A stretch of 64,000 nucleotides of DNA from Kluyvera genomosp. 3 (GTDB taxonomy: Bacteria > Pseudomonadota > Gammaproteobacteria > Enterobacterales > Enterobacteriaceae), in the NCBI GenBank assembly GCA_002211745.1, contig CP022114.1:310001-374000 (forward strand), read 5' to 3'. Below, one piece after another: positions 19,696 through 29,975 of this stretch. The stretch's first letter is position 1. The number at the start of each line of letters is the position of its first letter. Below the pieces are notes generated by a model. That model was not told where the DNA came from. It worked only from the letters and a program-made list of their open reading frames with translations, and ran no database searches. Position numbers and translations under genes: made by a program.

Positions 19696-19723
19696 GGAAC
19701 TTGTGGATAAACTCACTGTCTGA
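19696..19723 (+). promoter_or_regulatory. rpoH sigma-E promoter (P3-type) with embedded DnaA box
   Basis: GGAACTT at 19696-19702 and TCTGA at 19719-19723 with a 16-bp spacer fit the sigma-E consensus and the known E. coli rpoH P3 promoter, which keeps sigma 32 made at lethal temperatures. TTGTGGATAA at 19701-19710 is a perfect DnaA box on the minus strand. DnaA repression at this place is known in E. coli. Confidence 0.85.
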
Positions 19724-19822
19724 TAAAAGAGCGGATGATATTCTCGTTGCTCATAGAGCCTGGCATGTTTGTTGCCTTCGGGACAAGCCTCCGCCAGTAT
19801 GAAGTGAATTGAGAGGATTTGA

Positions 19823-20677
19823 ATGACCAAAGAAATGCAAAATTTAGCGTTAGCCCCTGTTGGTAACCTGGAATCTTATATCCGGGCTGCGAACGCATGG
19901 CCGATGTTGACGGCTGATGAAGAAAAGGCGCTTGCTGAACGGCTGCATTACCAGGGCGATCTGGAAGCAGCTAAAACGCTGATCCTGTCTCACCTGCGCT
20001 TTGTTGTTCATATTGCTCGTAACTACTCGGGCTATGGCCTGCCGCAGGCGGACCTGATTCAGGAAGGTAACATCGGCCTGATGAAAGCGGTGCGCCGTTT
20101 TAACCCGGAAGTGGGCGTTCGTCTGGTCTCCTTTGCGGTGCACTGGATCAAAGCGGAAATCCACGAATACGTACTGCGTAACTGGCGTATCGTCAAAGTG
20201 GCGACCACCAAAGCACAGCGTAAGCTGTTCTTCAACCTGCGTAAAACCAAGCAGCGTCTGGGCTGGTTCAATCAGGATGAAGTCGAAATGGTGGCCCGCG
20301 AGCTGGGCGTCTCCAGCAAAGACGTGCGTGAGATGGAGTCGCGTATGGCGGCGCAGGACATGGCGTTTGATATGTCTTCGGACGACGAGTCTGAAAGCCA
20401 CTCCGTTGCTCCGGTGCTCTATCTGCAGGATAAATCGTCCAACTTTGCCGACGGCATCGAAGACGATAACTGGGAAGAGCAGGCGGCCAACAAGCTGACC
20501 GACGCGATGCAAGGCCTGGACGAACGTAGCCAGGACATCATCCGCGCCCGCTGGCTGGACGAAGACAACAAGTCCACGCTGCAAGAACTGGCCGACCGTT
20601 ACGGCGTTTCTGCCGAACGTGTACGTCAGCTTGAAAAGAACGCGATGAAAAAACTGCGTGCGGCGATTGAAGCCTGA
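19823..20677 (+). CDS. rpoH: RpoH, heat-shock sigma factor 32
   Basis: 284 residues, intact. Sigma-70 region 2 includes [28 protein letters not shown] and [11 protein letters not shown]. The RpoH box region [17 protein letters not shown] follows, and region 4 ends in [16 protein letters not shown]. It directs RNA polymerase to heat-shock genes. In E. coli, translation is controlled by an mRNA thermometer in the first ~250 nt of the gene and the protein is degraded by FtsH. The start ATG follows GAGAGGATTTGA. A terminator follows at 20705. Confidence 0.98.
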   Translation: MTKEMQNLALAPVGNLESYIRAANAWPMLTADEEKALAERLHYQGDLEAAKTLILSHLRFVVHIARNYSGYGLPQADLIQEGNIGLMKAVRRFNPEVGVRLVSFAVHWIKAEIHEYVLRNWRIVKVATTKAQRKLFFNLRKTKQRLGWFNQDEVEMVARELGVSSKDVREMESRMAAQDMAFDMSSDDESESHSVAPVLYLQDKSSNFADGIEDDNWEEQAANKLTDAMQGLDERSQDIIRARWLDEDNKSTLQELADRYGVSAERVRQLEKNAMKKLRAAIEA

Positions 20678-20704
20678 TAACGACAGTTAACGCGTTACCC
20701 TGAT

Positions 20705-20740
20705 AACCCCTGGATGCCTGTCCGGGGTTTTGTTTTTTTA
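20705..20740 (+). terminator. rpoH rho-independent terminator
   Basis: Stem AACCCC / GGGGTT extended by GGA/TCC around a short loop, followed by TTTTGTTTTTTT. Confidence 0.85.
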
Positions 20741-20862
20741 TCCCACCGTCATCACGCTTTCCTCTGTTTATTTCCCTTTTATCGCTGGCGCGAATGAAGT
20801 CGATGGCAAAGACTAAATAAGCGCTATGTATTTTTCCGTCTTTTAACGGCAGGGGGTTTACC

Positions 20863-22127
20863 GTGAGTAACGAGTCACTGAATCATCGGCGTTTACAGGC
20901 GACGCCGCGCGGCGTCGGCGTGATGTGCGGTTTCTACGCGGAGCGCGCGGAGAACGCCACGCTGTGGGATATTGAAGGCAATGAATATATTGATTTCGCC
21001 GCCGGGATCGCGGTGCTCAACACCGGTCACCGCCACCCGCAGGTGATTGCGGCGGTGGAAAGCCAGCTTCAGGCCTTTACCCATACCGCCTACCAGATTG
21101 TCCCCTATGAAAGCTATGTATCATTAGCAGAACGTATCAATGCCGTGGCGCCCATTGCCGGCAATGCCAAAACGGCGTTCTTCAGCACCGGGGCTGAAGC
21201 GGTTGAAAACGCGGTGAAGATCGCCCGCGCCTACACCAAACGTCCGGGGCTGATTACCTTTGGCGGTGGCTTCCATGGGCGTACTTTTATGACCATGGCG
21301 CTAACCGGCAAAGTGGCACCCTACAAAATCGGCTTCGGCCCGTTCCCGGGGTCGGTTTACCACGCCACGTACCCGAACGCCGCACACGGCGTGACCACGG
21401 ACATGGCGCTCAAAAGCCTGACCCATATTTTTAAAGCCGACATCGCCCCGGATCAGGTAGCGGCGATTATTATCGAGCCGGTACAGGGCGAGGGCGGCTT
21501 CAACGTTGCGCCGCCCGAGTTTATGCAGGCGCTGCGTACGCTGTGCGACACCCACGGCATTCTGCTGATTGCGGATGAAGTGCAGACTGGCTTTGCCCGT
21601 ACCGGCAAGCTGTTTGCCATGGAGCACTACAGCGTGAAGCCGGATCTGATGACCATGGCGAAAAGCCTGGCCGGCGGCTTCCCGCTCTCCGGCGTGGTGG
21701 GCCGCGCCGAGGTGATGGACGCCCCGGCCCCGGCGGTCTGGGCGGTACCTACGCGGGTAACCCGCTGGCGATTGCCGCCGCGCATGCGGTGCTGGACGTC
21801 ATCGAAGAAGAAGCGCTGTGTAACCGCGCCAATCATCTTGGCCAGCATCTGATTGAAGTGCTCAACAGCCTGCGCGACAGCTGCCCGGCGATTGTCGACG
21901 TGCGCGGCGTCGGCTCGATGGTGGCGGTGGAGTTTGTCGACCCGCAAACCCGCGAGCCGTCGCCGGAATTCACCAAATTGGTACAGGAACGCGCGCTGGC
22001 GGAAGGGGTGCTACTGCTGAGCTGCGGCGTGTACGGCAACGTGATTCGCTTCCTTTACCCGCTCACGATTCCTGAGAAACAGTTCCAGCAGGCGCTGGAG
22101 GTGATTCGTCGGGCTCTCAGTGAATGA
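20863..22127 (+). CDS. gabT: 4-aminobutyrate aminotransferase, PuuE/GabT family (frameshift)
   Basis: Class III PLP-dependent aminotransferase with very close similarity to PuuE throughout: ATPRGVGVMCGFYAERAENATLWD, GAEAVENAVKIARAYT, IADEVQTGFARTGK, and MAKSLAGGFPLSG with the PLP Lys. It probably transfers the amino group of GABA to 2-oxoglutarate, giving succinic semialdehyde. Starts at GTG behind CAGGGGG. Frame breaks at 21726-21727, where MDAPAPGGLGGTYAGNP needs CCGGGCCCC. Reconstructed length is 421 residues. E. coli has no gene here between rpoH and livJ. The gene stands alone between two terminators, so it is likely its own transcription unit. Confidence 0.88.
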
Positions 22128-22148
22128 ATTGACTCCCCTGATCCCCTA

Positions 22149-22175
22149 AGCCACTCCGATGAGTGGCTTTTTTTT
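22149..22175 (+). terminator. Terminator of the aminotransferase gene
   Basis: AGCCACTC-CGAT-GAGTGGCT stem-loop followed by a run of T, 21 bp after the stop codon. Confidence 0.9.
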
Positions 22176-22379
22176 GTCATTTTTGCGTTACAAATCCGTC
22201 AAAATTAACGTTTCAATTCCATAAAAATGGGGTATGTTTTAGCAGAGTATGCTGCAAAAGCACAGGCAGCGTCCCTTAATATTAATATCTTATACTTACC
22301 ATGCGTCTGATATAAGAATAATGTGCTAAACAACAACATCACAACAATTGCAATAACCATAATAATGGGGAACCTCAGG

Positions 22380-23481
22380 ATGAAAATGAAGGGCAAAGCG
22401 TTACTGGCAGGATGTATTGCACTGGCATTCAGCAATATGGCATTAGCAGAAAATATTAAAGTTGCTGTCGTTGGCGCGATGTCTGGCCCGGTTGCGCAGT
22501 ATGGCGATCAGGAGTTCAGCGGTGCGGCGCAAGCGGTGGCCGATATTAACGCCAAAGGCGGCATCAAGGGCAACAAGCTGGAAATCGTAAAATATGACGA
22601 TGCCTGCGACCCGAAACAGGCGGTGGCGGTAGCGAACAAAGTGGTCAACGACGGCATTAAGTACGTTATCGGTCACCTGTGCTCCTCTTCAACTCAGCCA
22701 GCGTCTGACATCTATGAAGACGAAGGCATTCTGATGATCACCCCGGCGGCGACGGCACCGGAGCTGACCGCGCGCGGCTATAAGCTGATTCTGCGCACCA
22801 CCGGTCTGGACTCTGACCAGGGCCCGACCGCCGCGAAATACATTCTCGATAAAGTGAAGCCGCAGCGCATCGCTATCGTGCACGACAAGCAGCAGTACGG
22901 CGAAGGTCTGGCGCGCGCGGTGCAGGATGGGCTGAAAAAAGGCGGCGCCAACGTGGTCTTCTTTGACGGTATCACCGCCGGCGAGAAAGATTTCTCCACC
23001 CTGGTGGCGCGTCTGAAGAAAGAGAATATCGACTTCGTTTACTTCGGCGGCTACCACCCGGAAATGGGGCAGATCCTGCGTCAGGCGCGTGCTGCGGGCC
23101 TGAAAACCCAGTTCATGGGCCGGAAGGGTAGCGAACGTGTCGCTGTCTAACATCGCGGGTGAATCTGCTGAAGGCCTGCTGGTGACCAAGCCGAAGAACT
23201 ATGACCAGGTTCCGGCGAACAAACCGATCGTTGACGCAATCAAGGCCAAGAAACAGGATCCGAGCGGTGCGTTCGTGTGGACCACCTACGCGGCGCTGCA
23301 GTCTCTGCAGGCGGGTCTGAACCACTCTGACGATCCGGCTGAGATCGCCAAATTCCTCAAGGCAAGCACCGTGGATACCGTAATGGGCCCGCTGTCCTGG
23401 GATGAGAAGGGTGACCTGAAAGGCTTCGAATTCGGTATCTTCAACTGGCACGCCAACGGTACGGCGACCGACGCGAAGTAA
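22380..23481 (+). CDS. livJ: LivJ, periplasmic Leu/Ile/Val-binding protein (two frameshifts)
   Basis: Type I periplasmic binding protein for the LivHMGF importer. Signal peptide [20 protein letters not shown]...ALA, then [20 protein letters not shown] and [18 protein letters not shown]. Two breaks lie close together: a C lost from GGGCCC at 23117-23121 and a G lost from GGGG at 23126-23128. [18 protein letters not shown] needs both. Reconstructed length is 367 residues, the E. coli length. I chose ATG 22380 over nearby in-frame ATGs because it matches the family start. Confidence 0.92.
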
Positions 23482-23490
23482 GTCGTTCTC

Positions 23491-23573
23491 AATGTAGGCC
23501 GGATAAGGCGTACGCCGCCATCCGGCAATGTATGCGGCAGTGCCTGATGGCGCTGCGCTTATCCGGCCTACAC
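23491..23573. repeat. REP (BIME) pair between livJ and panM
   Basis: Two inverted REP units, GTAGGCCGGATAAGGCG at 23494 on and GCGCTTATCCGGCCTAC near 23555-23571, separated by ~30 nt. They lie between convergent genes, the usual place for REP/BIME elements, which act as gyrase/IHF sites and mRNA stabilisers. Confidence 0.85.
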
Positions 23574-23586
23574 GGAGTGGTTCAAA

Positions 23587-23969
23587 CTACCCTCGCACCC
23601 AGCCCTGTTCCTGGATGTAAAGCCCAGCGCTTTGGCAAACGCCGCCATTTCCAGACTCTCTTCCGCGCCCGCTTTGCTGAGCAGCCAACGGCTAACCTGC
23701 GGGTTATCGCGCATCACCTCTTCCAGCAGATACTGTCCCACGCCGCGTCGGCGGGTCACTTCACGCACGCATAAATCGCGCAGTTCGCCCTGATGTTCAC
23801 TCAGCGTCACGCGCACGGCGGCCAGCAGGCGCTCGTTAAAGCGGGCGGCATACAAACGGTGAGTATCGTCGAGGGCTGATTCGGCGGGAACACGATCCGG
23901 CCAGATCTTGCCAAGGCAGATGCGGTCCTGGTCGCTAAAGGTCTCTAAACGAATGATGGTCAGTTTCAT
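23587..23969 (-). CDS. panM: PanM (PanZ), PanD maturation and CoA-sensing acetyltransferase-fold protein
   Basis: GNAT-fold protein that binds pro-PanD in a CoA-dependent way, triggers its cleavage to active aspartate decarboxylase and also damps its activity. It starts MKLTIIRLETFSDQDRI and carries VREVTRRRGVGQYLLEEV, the acetyl-CoA-binding loop. As printed the frame continues to 23568 with a tail read from the neighbouring REP element. Restoring one C at 23603-23605 gives a C-terminus RGWVRG and TAG at 23587, exactly 127 residues as in E. coli. Confidence 0.88.
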
Positions 23970-24413
23970 GGGCGGTGGGCTCCAGTCGCGAAAATGGCGG
24001 TCAGTGTACTCAATTTATTCTGCCGCAGGCTTTCTCTTTTTTGCCCTGGCAGCCAGGTGATTCGTTTTTCGATATTCACATAGGCAGCTTGAAACAGTAT
24101 GGATCGAAAAATAGACAGAATTTTAACCTAAAAACCAGCGTTTTATTCGGCTCTTTATGCCGTTATTTTATGCTGTATGGCGGACTTTTTTTTGTTTATC
24201 TATGGCAAAAATCAGAATATTATCTTTCCTTAATAGACTGAAAAATAGAGAATTTAGTCTGTTTTTAGCCAAAAAGCTGCGCTAACCCATTAAAGATAAT
24301 GGCAAAAATAGCGTTGTATATTAAAAGTACAGAATGCTTTTTAACCACTAAATTACAAAATATATACACGCCACGACGTGTAAACACGACATCACGAATG
24401 AGGATCCCGAAGT
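23970..24413. other. Long AT-rich intergenic region upstream of livK
   Basis: 444 bp between divergent panM and livK, markedly more AT-rich than the flanking genes. It must hold the livK promoter and, by analogy with E. coli, Lrp/leucine control. A weak stem AGACT (24235-24239) / AGTCT (24256-24260) followed by GTTTTT could be a leader attenuator. I see no convincing small gene or RNA. Confidence 0.5.
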
Positions 24414-25522
24414 ATGAAAAGGAATACAAAAACAGTAATCGCAGGGATGATCGCGCTGGCTATGTCTCACGCGGCTTTTGCTGACGATATCAAGGTTGCG
24501 GTTGTCGGGGCGATGTCCGGCCCGGTCGCGCAGTGGGGCGACATGGAGTTCAACGGCGCGCGCCAGGCCATTAAGGATATCAACGCGAAGGGCGGCATTA
24601 AGGGCGACAAACTGGTGGGCGTTGAGTACGACGACGCCTGCGACCCGAAACAAGCGGTGGCGGTGGCCAACAAAATCGTCAACGACGGCATTAAATATGT
24701 CATCGGCCACCTGTGTTCTTCTTCCACACAGCCTGCTTCCGATATTTATGAAGATGAAGGCATTCTGATGATCTCTCCGGGGGCGACCAACCCGGAACTG
24801 ACCCAGCGCGGCTATCAGTACATCATGCGCACCGCGGGCCTGGACTCCTCTCAGGGGCCGACGGCGGCAAACTACATCCTCAATAAAGTGAAGCCGCAAC
24901 GCATCGCCATCATTCACGACAAACAGCAGTATGGCGAAGGCCTGGCGCGCTCCGTGCAGGACGGGCTGAAAAAAGGCGGCGGCAATATCGTCTTCTTCGA
25001 TGGCATCACCGCCGGTGAAAAAGATTTCTCCGCGCTGATTGCCCGTCTGCAAAAAGAGAATATCGACTTCGTTTACTACGGCGGCTACTACCCGGAAATG
25101 GGCCAGATGCTGCGTCAGGCGCGCGCCGTAGGGCTGAAAACGCAGTTTATGGGCCGGAAGGCGTGGGTAACGCCTCGCTGTCGAACATCGCGGGCGATGC
25201 GGCGGAAGGCATGTTGGTTACCATGCCAAAACGCTATGACCAGGATCCGGCAAACAGCGCTATCGTCGATGCCCTGAAAGCGCAGAAGAAAGATCCGAGC
25301 GGTCCGTATGTGTGGATCACCTACGCCGCCGTACAGTCTCTGGCAACCGCCATGGAACGTACCGGCAGCGATGATCCTCAGGCGCTGATTAAAGACTTAA
25401 AAGCAAACGGCGCGAAAACCGTGATTGGGCCGCTGAGCTGGGACGACAAAGGCGATCTGAAAGGCTTTGAATTTGGCGTCTTCCAGTGGCACGCCGACGG
25501 CTCATCCACCGCGGTGAAGTAA
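24414..25522 (+). CDS. livK: LivK, leucine-specific periplasmic binding protein (frameshift)
   Basis: Paralogue of LivJ with the same domains: signal peptide ending [26 protein letters not shown] and [18 protein letters not shown]. It delivers leucine to LivHMGF. The break at 25151-25155 is the same GGGCCCGG site as in livJ ([12 protein letters not shown] needs one more C). Reconstructed length is 369 residues, as in E. coli. First gene of livKHMGF; 53 bp before livH. Confidence 0.93.
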
Positions 25523-25575
25523 CCTTCATTTCCCCTGGCGGGCGTAGATCCGCAGGGGTAGCAAAAGGCTAATTT

Positions 25576-26501
25576 ATGTCAGAGCAGGTTCTCTACTTTG
25601 TGCAGCAGATGTTTAACGGCGTAACGCTGGGAAGCACCTATGCACTGATCGCCATCGGTTACACCATGGTGTACGGGATTATCGGCATGATCAACTTCGC
25701 CCACGGCGAGGTGTACATGATCGGTAGTTATGTCTCCTTTATGATCATCGCCGCGCTGATGATGATGGGCATCGACACCAGCTGGTTGCTGGTGGCGGCG
25801 GGCTTTATCGGGGCGATTGTCATTGCCAGCGCCTACGGCTGGAGCATTGAACGGGTGGCCTATCGCCCGGTGCGAAACTCCAAGCGTCTGATCGCGCTGA
25901 TCTCCGCTATCGGGATGTCTATCTTCCTGCAAAACTACGTCAGCCTGACCGAGGGTTCGCGCGATATCGCGTTGCCGAGCCTGTTTAACGGTCAGTGGAT
26001 TGTGGGCAGCAGCGATAACTTCTCCGCCTCTATCACCACCATGCAGCTGGTTATCTGGATTGTGACCTTTATTGCCATGCTGGCGCTGACGCTGTTCATT
26101 CGCTACTCCCGTATGGGCCGCGCCTGTCGCGCCTGCGCGGAAGACCTGAAAATGGCCAGCCTGCTCGGCATTAACACCGATCGCGTGATTGCGCTGACCT
26201 TCGTGATTGGCGCGGCGATGGCGGCGGTGGCGGGCGTGCTGCTCGGCCAGTTCTACGGCGTTATCAACCCGTATATCGGCTTTATGGCCGGGATGAAAGC
26301 CTTCACCGCCGCGGTTCTCGGCGGTATCGGCAGTATTCCAGGGGCGATGATTGGTGGGCTGATCCTCGGCATCGCGGAAGCGCTGTCGTCGGCGTACCTG
26401 AGCACCGAATATAAAGACGTTGTGTCGTTTGCGCTGCTGATCGTGGTACTGCTGGTGATGCCGACCGGTATTCTGGGCCGCCGGAGGTAGAGAAAGTATG
26501 A
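25576..26501 (+). CDS. livH: LivH, branched-chain amino acid ABC transporter permease (frameshift at C-terminus)
   Basis: Inner-membrane permease with eight or so helices, starting MSEQVLYFVQQMFNGVTLGS and containing the EAA-like cytoplasmic loop RACAEDLKMASLLGINTDRV. The printed frame stops early after GILGR. Restoring a C at 26481-26482 gives GRPEVEKV and TGA 26499-26501, 308 residues as in E. coli, overlapping the livM start (ATGA). The ATGA overlap itself supports the reconstruction. Confidence 0.94.
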
Positions 26502-27777
26502 AACCGATGCAATTTGCGATGGCGCTGCTGTCGGCGGCGATGTTCTTCGTCCTGGCGGGCGTCTTTATGGGCGTGCAGCTGCAGCTCGATGGCACTAAGC
26601 TGGTGGTCGGCAGCGCGGCGGATATTCGCTGGCAGTGGATCTTTATTGGCACCGCGGTGGTCTTTTTCTTCCAGCTGCTGCGCCCTCTGTTCCAGAAAGG
26701 GCTGAAGAGCGTCTCCGGGCCGAAGTTTATTCTGCCGGCGATTGACGGCTCGACGGTCAAACAAAAGCTGTTCCTGATTGCGCTGCTGGTGATTGCCGTG
26801 GCGTGGCCGTTTATGGTCTCGCGCGGTACGGTTGATATCGCGACCCTGACCATGATTTATATTATTCTGGGCTTGGGTCTGAACGTGGTGGTGGGGCTGT
26901 CCGGCCTGCTGGTGCTGGGCTACGGCGGCTTTTATGCCATCGGCGCCTACACTTTCGCGCTGCTGAACCACTATTACGGCCTCGGCTTCTGGACCTGTCT
27001 GCCAATCGCCGGGCTGGTCTCTGCCGCTGCCGGTTTCCTGTTGGGCTTCCGGTACTGCGTCTGCGCGGTGACTACCTGGCGATTGTGACCTTAGGCTTCG
27101 GCGAAATCGTCCGTATCCTGCTGCTCAACAACACCGAAATCACCGGCGGCCCGAACGGCATCAGCCAGATTCCAAAACCGACCTTCTTTGGCCTGGAGTT
27201 CAGCCGCAGCGCGCGCGAAGGCGGCTGGGACACCTTCAGCAACTTCTTTAACGTCAAGTACGACCCGTCCGATCGCGTCATCTTCCTCTACCTGGTGGCG
27301 CTGCTGCTGGTGGTGCTGAGCCTGTTCGTGATTAACCGCCTGCTGCGCATGCCGCTGGGCCGCGCGTGGGAAGCGCTGCGTGAAGATGAAATCGCCTGTC
27401 GCTCGCTGGGCTTAAGCCCAACCCGCATCAAGCTGACCGCCTTTACTATTAGCGCCGCGTTTGCTGGTTTTGCCGGGACGCTGTTCGCCGCGCGTCAGGG
27501 CTTTGTCAGCCCGGAATCTTTCACCTTTGCGGAGTCGGCCTTCGTGCTGGCGATTGTGGTGCTGGGCGGCATGGGCTCGCAGTTTGCCGTTATCCTCGCC
27601 GCGATTCTGCTGGTTGTGTCGCGCGAGCTGATGCGTGACTTTAACGAATACAGCATGTTGATGCTCGGCGGCCTGATGGTACTGATGATGATCTGGCGTC
27701 CGCAGGGCCTTCTGCCGATGACCCGTCCACAGCTGAAACTGAAAAACGGGCAAGCGAAAGAAGGAGAGCAGGCATGA
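26498..27777 (+). CDS. livM: LivM, branched-chain amino acid ABC transporter permease (frameshift)
   Basis: Second permease of the LIV-I system, with an N-terminal extension before the conserved core ([26 protein letters not shown]) and the loop [18 protein letters not shown] that contacts the ATPases. The break at 27049-27050 is where [20 protein letters not shown] needs CCC. Reconstructed length is 426 residues. It overlaps livG by ATGA. Confidence 0.94.
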
Positions 27778-28541
27778 GTCAGCCATTATTATCCGTTAAC
27801 GGCCTGATGATGCGTTTTGGCGGCCTGCTGGCGGTCAACAACGTGGCGTTGGAGCTGCATCCTCAGGAAATCGTCTCCCTGATTGGCCCGAACGGCGCAG
27901 GGAAAACCACGGTCTTTAACTGCCTGACCGGCTTCTACAAGCCAACTGGCGGCACCATTATGCTGCGCGACCAGCACCTGGAAGGGCTGCCGGGCCAGCA
28001 AATCGCCCGCATGGGCGTGGTGCGCACCTTCCAGCACGTGCGTCTGTTCCGCGAAATGACGGTGATTGAAAACCTGCTGGTGGCGCAACATCAGCAGCTG
28101 AAAACCGGCGTCTTCTCCGGCCTGCTCAAAACCCCGTCGTTCAAGCGCGCGCAAAGCGAAGCGCTGGACCGCGCCGCCACCTGGCTTGAGCGTATCGGCC
28201 TGCTGGAGCACGCCAACCGTCAGGCCAGTAACCTGGCCTACGGCGACCAGCGTCGTCTGGAGATTGCCCGCTGTATGGTGACCCAGCCGGAAATCCTGAT
28301 GCTCGACGAACCGGCCGCTGGCCTCAACCCGAAAGAGACCAAAGAGCTGGACGAGCTGATTGCCGAACTGCGTAATCATCACAACACCACCATTCTGCTG
28401 ATTGAGCACGATATGAAGCTGGTGATGGGCATTTCCGACCGTATCTACGTGGTGAACCAGGGCACGCCGTTGGCTAACGGCACGCCGGAAGAGATCCGTA
28501 ACAACCCGGATGTGATCCGCGCGTATCTGGGTGAGGCATAA
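27774..28541 (+). CDS. livG: LivG, ABC transporter ATPase for branched-chain amino acids
   Basis: 255 residues, intact. Walker [10 protein letters not shown] (~residues 39-47), signature [13 protein letters not shown] (the variant signature of this subfamily) and Walker [16 protein letters not shown]. Forms the nucleotide-binding pair with LivF. Overlaps livM at ATGA and is 1 bp before livF. Confidence 0.96.
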   Translation: MSQPLLSVNGLMMRFGGLLAVNNVALELHPQEIVSLIGPNGAGKTTVFNCLTGFYKPTGGTIMLRDQHLEGLPGQQIARMGVVRTFQHVRLFREMTVIENLLVAQHQQLKTGVFSGLLKTPSFKRAQSEALDRAATWLERIGLLEHANRQASNLAYGDQRRLEIARCMVTQPEILMLDEPAAGLNPKETKELDELIAELRNHHNTTILLIEHDMKLVMGISDRIYVVNQGTPLANGTPEEIRNNPDVIRAYLGEA

Positions 28542-28542
28542 T

Positions 28543-29256
28543 ATGGATAAAGTGATGTTATCGTTCGACAAAGTCAGCGCCCACTACGGCAAGATTCAGG
28601 CGCTGCACGAGGTCAGTCTGCACATTAATCAGGGTGAAATCGTGACGCTCATCGGGGCGAACGGCGCGGGGAAAACCACGCTGCTCGGCACGCTGTGCGG
28701 CGACCCGCGCGCGACCAGCGGGCGGATTGTCTTTGATGATAAAGACATTACCGACTGGCAGACGGCGAAAATCATGCGTGAAGCGGTGGCGATCGTGCCG
28801 GAAGGGCGTCGTGTGTTTTCGCGCATGACGGTGGAAGAGAACCTGGCGATGGGCGGCTTCTTTGCCGAGCGCGATCAGTTCCAGGAGCGCATCAAGTGGG
28901 TTTACGAACTGTTCCCGCGTCTGCATGAACGTCGAATTCAACGTGCGGGCACCATGTCCGGCGGCGAACAGCAGATGCTGGCGATTGGCCGCGCGTTGAT
29001 GAGCCAGCCGCGCCTGTTGCTGCTGGATGAACCTTCTCTGGGGCTGGCGCCGATCATCATCCAGCAGATCTTCGACACCATCGAACAGCTGCGCGAGCAG
29101 GGTATGACCATCTTCCTCGTCGAGCAGAACGCCAACCAGGCGCTGAAGCTCGCAGACCGCGGCTACGTGCTGGAAAACGGCCACGTGGTGCTATCCGATA
29201 CCGGTGATGCGCTGCTGGCGAACGAAGCGGTGCGCAGCGCGTACCTCGGCGGTTAA
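28543..29256 (+). CDS. livF: LivF, ABC transporter ATPase for branched-chain amino acids
   Basis: 237 residues from MDKVMLSFDKVSAHYGK, intact. Walker A GANGAGKTT (~38-46), signature MSGGEQQMLAIGRAL and Walker B LLLLDEPSLGLAP. An upstream in-frame start inside livG is not needed. Last gene of livKHMGF, followed by a clear terminator. Confidence 0.96.
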   Translation: MDKVMLSFDKVSAHYGKIQALHEVSLHINQGEIVTLIGANGAGKTTLLGTLCGDPRATSGRIVFDDKDITDWQTAKIMREAVAIVPEGRRVFSRMTVEENLAMGGFFAERDQFQERIKWVYELFPRLHERRIQRAGTMSGGEQQMLAIGRALMSQPRLLLLDEPSLGLAPIIIQQIFDTIEQLREQGMTIFLVEQNANQALKLADRGYVLENGHVVLSDTGDALLANEAVRSAYLGG

Positions 29257-29317
29257 CACCGTATCCCGGGGAAAGCGCTTGCGCCGACCCCGGAAACGGC
29301 ATGCGGTTAAATTGAAC

Positions 29318-29342
29318 AAAAGAGCCTGATGGCTCTTTTTTT
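29318..29342 (+). terminator. liv operon rho-independent terminator
   Basis: AAAAGAGCC-TGAT-GGCTCTTTT stem-loop running into a T tract. Its T run merges with the first TTGTAC repeat of the phd promoter region. Confidence 0.9.
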
Positions 29343-29375
29343 GTACGTATTTGTTGTACAATAAACATGTACAAC
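29341..29375 (+). promoter_or_regulatory. Putative Phd operator: repeated TTGTAC/GTACAA elements
   Basis: TTGTAC at 29341-29346, the palindrome TTGTACAA at 29354-29361 and TGTACAA at 29368-29374 lie within 35 bp, directly upstream of the antitoxin ribosome site GGGAGG. Palindromic operators bound by the antitoxin or by the complex are usual in phd-doc modules. Assignment is by position and symmetry only. Confidence 0.6.
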
Positions 29376-29388
29376 TGGGAGGTGTTTT

Positions 29389-29610
29389 ATGCGTACGGTT
29401 AACTATAGCGAGGCTCGGCAAAATCTGGCCGAAGTCCTGGAAAGCGCGGTGACTGGCGGCCCTGTCACTATCACGCGTCGTGGGCATAAGCCCGCAGTGA
29501 TCATCAGCGCCGAAGAGTTTGAGCGTTATCAGACGGCGCGAATGGATGATGAGTTTGCCTCTATTATGGCCGTTCATGGTAATGAACTCAGGGAGTTAGC
29601 GGATAAATGA
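29389..29610 (+). CDS. phd: Phd/YefM-family antitoxin
   Basis: 73 residues, starting MRTVNYSEARQNLAEVLESA. The N-terminal Phd fold dimerises and binds DNA (ITRRGHKPAVIISAEEFERY is the family signature). The acidic C-terminus would wrap and neutralise the toxin. Starts 10 nt after GGGAGG. The stop overlaps the doc start by ATGA, typical of toxin-antitoxin pairs. Absent at this place in E. coli, so acquired or differentially lost. Confidence 0.9.
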   Translation: MRTVNYSEARQNLAEVLESAVTGGPVTITRRGHKPAVIISAEEFERYQTARMDDEFASIMAVHGNELRELADK

Positions 29611-29975
29611 CCCTACAAATTATCTCAGCGGAAGAGATAATTCAGTTTCACGACAGGCTGCTCCGCGTCACGCCTGGTGTGACAGGCATGCCCGATCCTG
29701 GCCGTGCGGAAGCGCTAATGTACCGGGTGCTCAATCAAATCGAATATGAAGGCGTGACCGACGTGTGGTTGCTGGCGGCTATGCATTTGCTGGCCATATC
29801 CCGTGGGCATATCTTTAACGATGGTAATAAACGTACCGCCTTGTTTATCACGCTGCTGTTTTTAAAGCGTAATGGGATTTCGCTCGCGGCGAATCCGGAT
29901 TTTGTCGAGATGACGGTCGATGCGGCGGCAGGGCGGCTGACGCTGGAGCAAATTGCTCTTCGTCTGCGTGCATGA
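29607..29975 (+). CDS. doc: Doc-family toxin (Fic fold)
   Basis: 122 residues with the Fic/Doc core motif HIFNDGNKRTALF, in which the Doc-type loop has His, Asp and the anchor Asn-Lys-Arg. The N-terminal region has PGMPDPGRAEA-like sequence (GMPDPGRAEALMYRV), as in phage P1 Doc. Doc phosphorylates elongation factor Tu and stops translation. The motif residues look complete, so the protein should be active and held by Phd. Translationally coupled to phd. Confidence 0.9.
   Translation: MTLQIISAEEIIQFHDRLLRVTPGVTGMPDPGRAEALMYRVLNQIEYEGVTDVWLLAAMHLLAISRGHIFNDGNKRTALFITLLFLKRNGISLAANPDFVEMTVDAAAGRLTLEQIALRLRA

Noticed and set aside
23975-24241. 88-codon frame upstream of livK
   Set aside because: AT-rich intergenic DNA without ribosome site or recognisable family; probably chance.
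25579-26853. 424-codon minus-strand frame across livH/livM
   Set aside because: Antisense shadow of hydrophobic permease codons, giving a His/Gln/Arg-rich implausible protein.
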